Positions 1-6,417 of a DNA stretch of 11,851 nucleotides are shown here, piece by piece; the first letter of the stretch is position 1; every line of letters begins with the position of its first letter. A program made the position numbers and the translations under genes. Source of the stretch: Dunaliella salina (lineage: Eukaryota > Chlorophyta > Chlorophyceae > Chlamydomonadales > Dunaliellaceae). The stretch is taken from the NCBI GenBank assembly GCA_002284615.2, contig MU069516.1:579739-591589 (forward strand), read 5' to 3'. Under the pieces are notes generated by a model, which was not told where the DNA came from, ran no database searches, and saw only the letters and a list, made by a program, of their open reading frames with translations.

Positions 1-79
<79 letters not shown>
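1..79. repeat. (AC)n microsatellite at left edge
   Basis: An uninterrupted AC dinucleotide run fills the first 79 bases and continues off the left edge, so its true length is unknown. It is directly followed by unique sequence starting at TGTGCAAATC. It is probably where the assembly broke. Confidence 0.98.
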
Positions 80-82
<3 letters not shown>

Positions 83-127
83 GCAAATCCCAATGCTTTT
101 TTTGCTGCTCTCCTGTTCCCTCCACAG

Positions 128-164
128 ATCTCCTTCCCAGCCCACTGGAGGGATACCTACCGCT
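128..164 (+). CDS. Possible small internal exon of an unidentified gene
   Basis: A pyrimidine-rich stretch (108-125) ends in CCACAG, and a GTAAGA donor-like site follows at 165, bounding a 37-bp segment. In the frame starting at its first base it reads ISFPAHWRDTYR plus one base, with no stop. I do not recognise the peptide and could not find a convincing following exon: the phase-compatible frame after the next candidate acceptor (TTGCAG near 256) meets a stop within about 15 codons. It could be a real exon of a gene entering from the left, or a chance pairing of splice-like sites. Confidence 0.22.
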
Positions 165-909
165 GTAAGATGGCTTCCACACTTACTGCTCCTTTGCCTT
201 CACTTGGGAAGTGCAAGAGACTTATTTATGTGTTTAATGAAACTTTTGCTTGCAGCAGCAGCATTATCATGCCAGCTCACCTTGCCTTTCTGTGTATGAT
301 ACATTCTCTACTATCGAGGCGGCTCAATTCATATTCGATTCTGCATGTCTGCACAATAATGTCATGATCTGTATAGGAATCTCTTTGTTGTTTTGTCTGG
401 CTTGGGATGTAGAGTTGGATTGCCTGCTGATTGGCTTCACCCAGCGCAATTTATTTTCCCATGTTATAGTGCTGTAGCCACCTCTTGTTCCACCTCCCTC
501 TCATCACAACTTGGCTACTTGTTATCAGAAGTCAAAATAAACGACATCGCCTGGCCTCTTGGAACCTACTAATTAATTATTTATTTTGAATCGGTTGCAT
601 GTGTTGCTTTGCTGAAAATATCTACTTTCTAAATACTCTCTTTAATGACATGTCACATCGCACATGTGTTTTTAACCTCTCCCTTGGAGAAGACAAGAGG
701 GCTCGCCTACATGTATATGCAGTTGTTCTTATCGTAACTTTGATGCAACATGCACTTTTTGAAAAAAAAGGGAAAATGTAATTCTCAAGCATTTGCGATG
801 CAGCGACTACTCTCCAGGCTACAGCAAGCAACCTCTCATTTAATTCGTGATCCTGAACATTTCAGTTGCAGCCAACTTCAGAATCGTGTAAGAACCGAAT
901 TACTCTATT
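165..909. other. No supported gene; AT-rich spacer
   Basis: Only short overlapping reading frames are present here. One at 250-477 starts with a CAG/CAT-rich stretch and reads through about 75 codons, but it has no recognisable domain. An AATAAA-like motif lies near 534. Another acceptor-like TTGCAG occurs near 870. I see nothing that fixes a gene model. Confidence 0.5.
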
Positions 910-1518
910 ATGGCTGTGTCCAAAAAACAATTGTTCATCGAGCTCAAGACAAGATTTGAGCCACAATTTCACGATGAGAAATCACTACAGATCATAGGAG
1001 GACAGAAAAAGGAGGCGTTCGAGTTACAACTGAAAAATGATGACATGATTCACGTAGATGACGAGATGTATTTGAGCGAAGAGAACAAAATACGTCTGAG
1101 CGATGACAAAGTTCGCCTGAGTGCTGATGATGATGACAAGTCACGCCTGCATTACGATGACAAACCCCGCATGCCTGAATCCGCCAAGTTACCATACCTG
1201 CAGAGTGGAAAACTACCAAGATACCTCCTGGCTGCACGAAAGCCATTATTCAGACTTTTGATTACCGCACGCGTGCGATCAGTGGATCAGATCAAAGTGG
1301 ACTTCACGCAAACACCTTGCAAACACACCGAAACAAGCTCGATTATATGCTTAAGTATCTTTAGCAGGCGTGGAACTTATTACTTCGAGAAACTCTTTAA
1401 CAGGCATGAAGCCGTGAATCCAACTCCCTCGAGAAACTTTTCTTGGCAGTACCTTCAGCAGCGCCAGCTTACAAATCATCTTACTTTGCTACAAAGGAGG
1501 GTGAATACATTCTGGTAG
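910..1518 (+). CDS. Hypothetical protein (202 codons), lysine/aspartate-rich
   Basis: This is the longest non-repetitive single-exon reading frame in the window, from ATG at 910 to a stop ending at 1518. I do not recognise a family. Residues about 30-95 are strongly charged and contain an imperfect repeat of the form K-x-RLS-x-DDK (RLSDDKVRLSADDDDKSRL), with alternating acidic clusters and basic residues. The remainder is a basic region with no clear membrane segment or signal peptide. The repeat, and the absence of stops over 600 bp in AT-moderate DNA, favour coding, but the frame could equally be one exon of a longer gene or a chance opening. It has no obvious promoter and no same-strand neighbour close by. 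Confidence 0.35.
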   Translation: MAVSKKQLFIELKTRFEPQFHDEKSLQIIGGQKKEAFELQLKNDDMIHVDDEMYLSEENKIRLSDDKVRLSADDDDKSRLHYDDKPRMPESAKLPYLQSGKLPRYLLAARKPLFRLLITARVRSVDQIKVDFTQTPCKHTETSSIICLSIFSRRGTYYFEKLFNRHEAVNPTPSRNFSWQYLQQRQLTNHLTLLQRRVNTFW

Positions 1519-2484
1519 ATGGGGTGGACCATGCTTGTGACAAACCTTGATTTTGACGTCCCCTTTTTCATGTTGGGAGATGCTCTCATTCCCTTCCTAC
1601 TTTGATAGGGAGGCGTACTTTCCTTGAGCGCCCCTCTTTACTGTCAGAAAGGAGGTTTTTAAATCATGCGCTAGAATTCTTCTCTCGAGGCTTCTACAAC
1701 TAATGATGTATTTCATCCTTTAGGGTTCTTTCTCTTCCCTGTCCTTTTTTCATTGCTTGCTGTGCCTGGCCAAACATCTTTTCTTCGCATGCTGCATTGC
1801 GAAATCCATCTATATACAAATCTTTTTCCTTTTGTACAATTTCCACTTTAAATTTACAGCCCAGCAGTCATGCGGCTTGACTGAGTGGCTTTTTTTCATG
1901 TAAACTCATGTAAACTTATGCACTTTTTGCGAGATTCCTAGCATTGTATATAAGGAATCGTAGTATGAGCGCCCAAAAAAGGCTCAGAGGGAATATGGAG
2001 GATTGCATCCTCATCTCTCCTTCATCTGCAGAGTTCTTTGGCTTTCCAGGGAGCTCTTCTTTGGAGCATGTCGTCAACCCATTATTTACATGGGACACAA
2101 AAAGTAAGCAGTTCTCAAGGTAAATCTTGATGGAACCTTGAAATCGTACTTCCACCCTTGCAGCGTCCAGAACAGCATCTTGCCAGAAAGCATTAGTTCC
2201 AAGTGATCCGAAGATGTGTTTTTAGGGCAATTTGGTTATGCAATGTCAGGTGCTGGATCGATGAGGGGAGGAAAAGAGGGAAGAACTAATTCAGATATCG
2301 TTTGAGATTCCCTACGGACTGCACTTAAAGGAAAGAATATGCCGTTTGTTCTTTACCGCTAATTACTCAATCACCTTGTCTGGCTCATTTACATCTTTTT
2401 TACCACATTTTCCTTTTTTCGTTCCTTTCTGCATCTGTGGCACTGCGAACCGAGTCACCAATAGATGGGTTTTGTTAGCCCATC
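1519..2484. other. Intergenic or intronic spacer, nothing recognised
   Basis: T-rich and pyrimidine-rich sequence with only short reading frames on both strands. A TATA-like string (TGTATATAAGG) at about 1945 has no convincing gene downstream. No RNA gene, terminal repeat or protein similarity could be seen by eye. Confidence 0.5.
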
Positions 2485-2796
2485 ATGAAAGGAATGGGTA
2501 AAAATTGGGTCAGCAACGAAAAAAACTGGGTGTCTGCCTGTCCTTCAAAACAATCCCGCAAACTCCACGGACAGAAAGCATTTTTCATGGGAGCAGGTTA
2601 TGACTCCAATTCTGATTCCATGCACATCATGGATCTGTCAGCTGGGGACTCCAAACCGCCACATAACTGTCACGTATCATCACCAAAAAACAGGCAGATG
2701 TGTACATGGGACAAGGACACATGCCCTCAAGGTCATCCAGAAGGGATGACTAAATTATCTCACAGGGCAACAGAAGAAAATGAAACCCAGTACTGA
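2485..2796 (+). CDS. Doubtful 103-codon reading frame
   Basis: ATG at 2485 opens a 103-codon frame. Its N-terminus shows a short direct duplication (KNWVSNEKNWVS) matching a DNA duplication at about 2500-2531. The rest is Ser/His/Lys-rich with scattered cysteines and shows no motif I recognise. Its length is near what chance gives in this sequence, so it is listed only as a possibility. Confidence 0.12.
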   Translation: MKGMGKNWVSNEKNWVSACPSKQSRKLHGQKAFFMGAGYDSNSDSMHIMDLSAGDSKPPHNCHVSSPKNRQMCTWDKDTCPQGHPEGMTKLSHRATEENETQY

Positions 2797-2915
2797 TGGA
2801 GCCCCTTGCAGACTGACTTTGCAGTTCTGATGAGAGGCGGTCTCTTCTGCATGGTATGATTGTGCCACAACCGCCAACCAAAATCGTGGATCTAAGAACG
2901 TATAGTGCAAGGCCT

Positions 2916-2920
<5 letters not shown>

Positions 2921-2984
<64 letters not shown>
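2921..2984. repeat. (CA)32 microsatellite
   Basis: Thirty-two perfect CA units, bounded by CCT on the left and TGCCATGG on the right. Reading frames through it encode only Thr-His or Val-Cys runs and are not genes. Confidence 0.98.
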
Positions 2985-2986
<2 letters not shown>

Positions 2987-3680
2987 CCATGGTGGTCACT
3001 CACACGTGAGGCTACGTGGCTGTGTGCCAAGGCATGAACGGGTGGCTGGTAGCACATGCAACCACCTGCCCTCAGCCCCACCACTTCTGCTCCCATATTT
3101 ACTGCGGTAGCAAATGAGAATACTCCACATGGGTCCGCCTCAGGACTTTCAGTATCTGCACCTGTGCAGTCCAACTATCCAGCAGCAGGGCAGCAGGCAT
3201 GCACTGTTTGGTTACCTGGATGCAAGGCCGGGAGAGCACGTGTGCTGTACAGCACAAACATGAATGTGCACGATAAATGTTAGGAGCACAGCACAAAAAT
3301 GAATTTGTTGGATACATGTGTGGGCTGAGGAGCACAGCAAAAAAAGTAAAGAAATATGTGGGACAGATCTGCAGCTTTTTTTGCTGGTTTAAAGAGGGAG
3401 GGAAATTCATGCGGCAACAGCAACAGCTCAGTTACGCCAGACAAAAATTTTTTCCTGCGCAAGCCCATTCCACCGCTCGCTTGGCACTTCATGAAAGATG
3501 GCCCACAACTTTTAAAACCCTGTCTCAACACAGGAGCACACAGCCCCACCCCTAGTCACATGGAGCAGTGAGGGTTGTCGGGCTTTTTTCCAATGATATG
3601 TGTCATCCCCCTTAAGTGGGGAAGCAGGAGAGAGACACAGAAGAAGCAAACACATTGGCAGAGAAAAGGTTTGGATATAC
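2985..3680. other. Spacer with overlapping short frames, no supported gene
   Basis: Frames of 60-103 codons overlap on both strands without a conserved motif. A pair of imperfect direct repeats around GGAGCACAGCAAAAA occurs at about 3283-3297 and 3329-3343. Nothing here allows a functional call. Confidence 0.5.
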
Positions 3681-3685
3681 CTAGG

Positions 3686-3850
3686 GATCGGCATATAGCG
3701 CTATATGGGCCAAACCTAAAGCGCTATATAGCACTATATAGCAATATATCGCTATACCGACCTATAGATCGGCATTTAGCGCTATATCCCAAAAGTATAT
3801 AGCGCGATACAACGCTATATAGCGCTATACGCTATATAGGGCTATATGCC
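3686..3850. repeat. Cluster of AGCGCTATAT palindromes
   Basis: About 165 bp is made largely of variants of AGCGCTATAT. It includes a perfect 14-bp palindrome ATATAGCGCTATAT (3693-3706) and a 12-bp palindrome TATAGCGCTATA (3818-3829). A 21-bp block starting GATCGGCAT recurs at 3686 and 3767 (81-bp offset) with one mismatch. The units are degenerate and irregularly spaced, so it is not a simple tandem array. It could be a degraded palindromic satellite, the end of a mobile element, or a multi-site protein-binding region. I see no coding capacity. Confidence 0.75.
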
Positions 3851-3937
3851 AACGCTGATCCATAAATATACCAATAAAAAAGTGTAGGGACATTGCCCCA
3901 AAAAGTTGAATGTCCATCAAACCAGAAGACGAGGTTC

Positions 3938-3956
3938 TAGGGTTTAGGGTTAGAGG
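3938..3956 (+). repeat. Short interstitial TTTAGGG-like repeat
   Basis: The string TAGGGTTTAGGGTTAGAGGG contains just over two units of the TTTAGGG telomere-type repeat found in plants and many green algae, decaying on the right. It is very short and may be coincidental. Confidence 0.4.
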
Positions 3957-3957
3957 G

Positions 3958-4038
3958 AAGTTGATGTGGATTTACAGGAGAAGGAAGTGGTCGTGGATTT
4001 AGAGAAGAGGAAAGTTGACGTGGATTTAGTGGGGTTCT
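3958..4038. repeat. 27-bp minisatellite, three copies
   Basis: Three imperfect copies start at 3958, 3985 and 4012, each exactly 27 bp apart. Each has a core like AAGTTGATGTGGATTTA followed by a purine-rich spacer. The 27-bp period preserves a frame, so the minus strand reads an imperfect nine-residue motif (NPRQLSSSL, NPRPLPSPV, NPHQLPSNP). I regard this as a property of the period, not as evidence for a gene. Confidence 0.85.
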
Positions 4039-4084
4039 GGCAGCACTTGGCGCTGGGGCGCCCGGCGTGACAATGTTTATGAAG

Positions 4085-4289
4085 ACAGCAAGACAGAAGG
4101 AAAAAAGCAAGAAAGGAAGAAAGCAAGAAAGCAAGAAAGCAAGAAAACAAGAAAGAAAGCAAGCAAGAAAGAAAGCAAGAAAGAAAGCAAGAAAGAAAGC
4201 AAGAAAGCAGGAAAGCAAGAAAGCAAGCAAGAAAGCAAGCAAGAAAGAAAGCAAGCAAGAAAGAAAGCAAGAAAGAAAGCAAGCAAGCA

Positions 4290-4383
<94 letters not shown>

Positions 4384-4384
4384 N

Positions 4385-4479
<95 letters not shown>

Positions 4480-4633
4480 GCAGAAAGAGAGAAAGAAAGA
4501 AAGAAAGGCAGAAAGAAAGGCAGAAAGGCAGAAAGAAAGCAAGAAAGAAAGCAAGAAAGAAAGCAAGAAAGAAAGCAAGGAAGCAAGCAAGGAAGCAAGA
4601 AAGGAAGGAATAAAGAAAAAAAGAAAGGAAGGA
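4085..4633. repeat. Long polypurine (GAAA/GCAA)n tract with one N
   Basis: Roughly 550 bp of almost pure purine on the plus strand. The outer parts mix GAAA with GCAA and GGAA units, while the centre (about 4290-4480) is near-pure GAAA. An ambiguous base at 4384 inside the pure part suggests assembly uncertainty, so the true copy number is unknown. Long frames through it (Lys/Arg/Glu-rich on plus, Phe/Leu/Ser-rich on minus) are produced by the repeat and are not genes. Long mirror-symmetric polypurine tracts can form triplex (H-) DNA; whether this one does is not known. Confidence 0.95.
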
Positions 4634-5343
4634 GGAGGAGGCTGCAAGAAGCATAACTTTTGGAACTCATCGGTCAATCCAACTAAAAATTATATATTCG
4701 GAATCCTGGGATTAAGAGCTATTGATTGGTATATATATGAGTCCGATCCGAGGTGGGGGGGGGGTGGTGGGGTGTTAGGCGGTGAGAATGGGCTTTTCGA
4801 CTTTTTGGGACCCCCCCTCCAGAATTTTACTGGGCCACTTCTACAGAATTCTAAAAACACCATTGGATTCCTGAGCTCGAGGACTGTCTTTTGGCACCCT
4901 CTTTGGGTAAATTGAGTAAAAGGGGGGGTCTGTGTGCATGGCTGGGAGTCAGTGCCAAGCGTGCAAGGGTGTGGGCGGCAGGGGGTGTATAGGCGAACAT
5001 GCGGCAAACCAGTTTGAACTTCCAGGATAGTGACAATGTATGATGTGAATATGCATGGTGAAGTCAGGAGGGCAGTTAGTGGACTTGCAAGCCAGTTGTG
5101 GGTGCCTGGAAGGGCAGGTATGCATGGGCGTCCGCTTCTCAGTTTTTGTCCCATAACTCTGCAGCAACTCACTTTTCCATCGTCTGGTGAGTATGCAGAT
5201 GGATAGCTCTTTCAAAAAGGAGCAGATTGATACCCTTTTTGTCCGCGTAGGGTTACTGCAAGGGGGGATTTGGGGTGGGTGGGTGGGTCAGGGGGTTCCC
5301 GCCCAGTTTTTGGGGATGGTGTACACTACTTTTTTTTTTACCC
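4634..5343 (-). repeat. Dispersed repeat, copy A (minus strand)
   Basis: The reverse complement of this interval aligns along most of its length with 7206-7823. The shared left edge is a GGGTAAAAAAAAA-AGTAGTG string. Internal matches include CATGCCTGCCCTTCCAGGCACCC-like and GCTCAGGAATCCA blocks, and the GGAGGGGGGGTCCC block. The shared right edge is an AAAGTTATGCTTC string. Copy A has about 85 bp (roughly 4672-4757, AT-rich) that copy B lacks. It sits inside the polypurine tract, with an identical 23-bp purine sequence on each side (4611-4633 and 5356-5378). I see no transposase, no long terminal repeat and no clear terminal inverted repeat, so its class is unknown. Confidence 0.8.
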
Positions 5344-5400
5344 TTCTGGAAGGAGTAAAGAAAAAAAGAAAGGAAGGAGTAAAGAAAAAAAGAAAGGAAG
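5344..5400. repeat. Purine-rich flank of copy A, duplicated unit
   Basis: Two adjacent copies of a TAAAG-A7-GAAAGGAAG unit start at 5356 and 5380. The first is identical over 23 bp to 4611-4633 on the other side of copy A. This is either a target-site-like duplication or independent sampling of the same purine repeat. Confidence 0.8.
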
Positions 5401-5477
5401 AGAGCCTTTTGTAATTTAAACATTCCTGGTACACGTGTAAAAATGCCCCCATCCCCCGCGCTTTCGGGCACATTGCT

Positions 5478-5570
5478 TTGGAAGAAAGGAAAGAATAAAG
5501 AAAGGAGGACAGGCAGAAAAAGGGATGAAAAAAAGGAAGGAAGGTGGGAAGGAAGAAAGAAAGAAAGGGT
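5478..5570. repeat. Residual GA-rich purine tract
   Basis: An irregular GAAA/GGAA-rich stretch resembling the tract at 4085-4633, separated from it by copy A and about 80 bp of unrelated sequence. It ends at GGGTTTTATG. Confidence 0.8.
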
Positions 5571-5687
5571 TTTATGTTGGCATGAAGTGGGTCAGGACCA
5601 GGAGATGGAAACTCTCACAACTGCGGCACCCACACAACAAACTGTTTCCTTGTGCAAATTAGCAACGCTTCTCCCCTCTCTTTCTAA

Positions 5688-5765
5688 GGCACCTTCGAAA
5701 GCCCCGTCTATGAGCGCTTTAAGAAAGCAGAGGGATATTTGAAAGCAGAGGGATATTTGAAAGCG
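5688..5765 (+). CDS. Possible exon upstream of the channel gene
   Basis: A strong 3' splice-site-like pyrimidine tract, CTTCTCCCCTCTCTTTCTAAG, ends at 5687, and a GTAAAA donor-like site begins at 5766. The 78 bp between reads as 26 codons in phase 0: GTFESPVYERFKKAEG, then YLKAEGYLKA. It contains a tandem 18-bp duplication (5723-5758) that duplicates six codons in frame. I do not recognise the peptide. Its frame does not obviously join the first channel exon at 6020, so it may be a 5' exon spliced elsewhere, the end of another gene, or chance. Confidence 0.3.
5723..5758 (+). repeat. 18-bp perfect tandem duplication
   Basis: The unit GAAAGCAGAGGGATATTT occurs twice head to tail and is followed by the start of a third (GAAAGCG). 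Eighteen bases keep the reading frame of the putative exon at 5688-5765. Confidence 0.95.
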
Positions 5766-6019
5766 GTAAAAGTCTTACTTTCTCAAACCATATTCAAACA
5801 TTTTGGTCCGGCAATTGAGTCAGTCTCGGGATCGCGTTGCGACACAAGGAAAGTTTACAACAGATGTTGAATGGGGCGTTTTGCAAATGTGGCATGTTTT
5901 CGTTGTTAGAGTGGTATTGCAATGGTTTGAACAAGGGCTAGCCCCTAGAGGGCAGGGCAGTTTTTCAGTGGAGACCATGCCTTTAAGCGCCTGCTGAAGT
6001 GGCCTCAAAAATACAAGCA

Positions 6020-6209
6020 ATGGCATCAGAGGAGGAGGATGCAGGCAAAGTCAAAGGGACATCGGTTGATGAGAAGGAGGAGAAGGCCAAAGGCAGGGTC
6101 AATTTTGCAGCCTTCCATGAGGTCCAAGATGTGCGCGGGACCGTCAAATCCGGCAAAAGCTTTGGAAACAAGAGCGCGTCATCATTCCGCCAATCCTTCA
6201 CCGGAAAAG
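6020..6209 (+). CDS. Channel exon 1: cytosolic N-terminus
   Basis: The ATG at 6020 is the first in frame after a TAA at 5984-5986 and lies in AGCAATGGC, a reasonable eukaryotic start context. The peptide begins MASEEEDAGKVKG and continues as a Lys/Glu-rich, then Ser/Gly-rich hydrophilic tail with no membrane segment. The frame ends AAA-G before GTGCAC at 6210. The single leftover base combines with the first two bases of the next exon to make a glycine codon, so the phases fit. The donor is weak. The exon could start slightly upstream if the gene has further 5' exons, for example 5688-5765. Confidence 0.6.
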
Positions 6210-6335
6210 GTGCACTTTAGGTGTAGCAAGCATGAATTCAGATGTGTTTGCTTCATAATTCTTTTTAATGCATGTGTGCATTTAATTTTAATTTTAATGC
6301 ATGTGTGCATGTGCACGTGCATGTGCCTGCATGTG

Positions 6336-6417
<82 letters not shown>

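Noticed and set aside
1124..1140. DDDDK string in the hypothetical protein as a protease site
   Set aside because: It arises from a GAT/GAC run in a charged repeat; there is no reason to read it as a cleavage signal.
1945..1955. TATA-like TGTATATAAGG as a promoter
   Set aside because: No supported gene starts within a sensible distance downstream on that strand.
2856..3174. Thr-His and Val-Cys dipeptide frames over the (CA)n tract
   Set aside because: Microsatellite translation only, with no coding sequence on either side.
3937..4915. Long frames on both strands through the purine tract (Lys/Arg/Glu-rich on plus, Phe/Leu/Ser-rich on minus)
   Set aside because: They exist only because GAAA/GCAA repeats contain no stop codons; the peptide is a direct read-out of the repeat and spans the ambiguous base.
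4690..5172. A 160-codon minus-strand frame over repeat copy A
   Set aside because: It starts in low-complexity G/C runs, and copy B lacks part of the same region; better explained as repeat sequence than as a gene.
6039..6416. Alternative Arg-rich frame overlapping channel exon 1
   Set aside because: It runs into the (TG)n tract, has no phase-compatible link to exon 2, and the MASEEED frame fits the splice phase and ends before the repeat.
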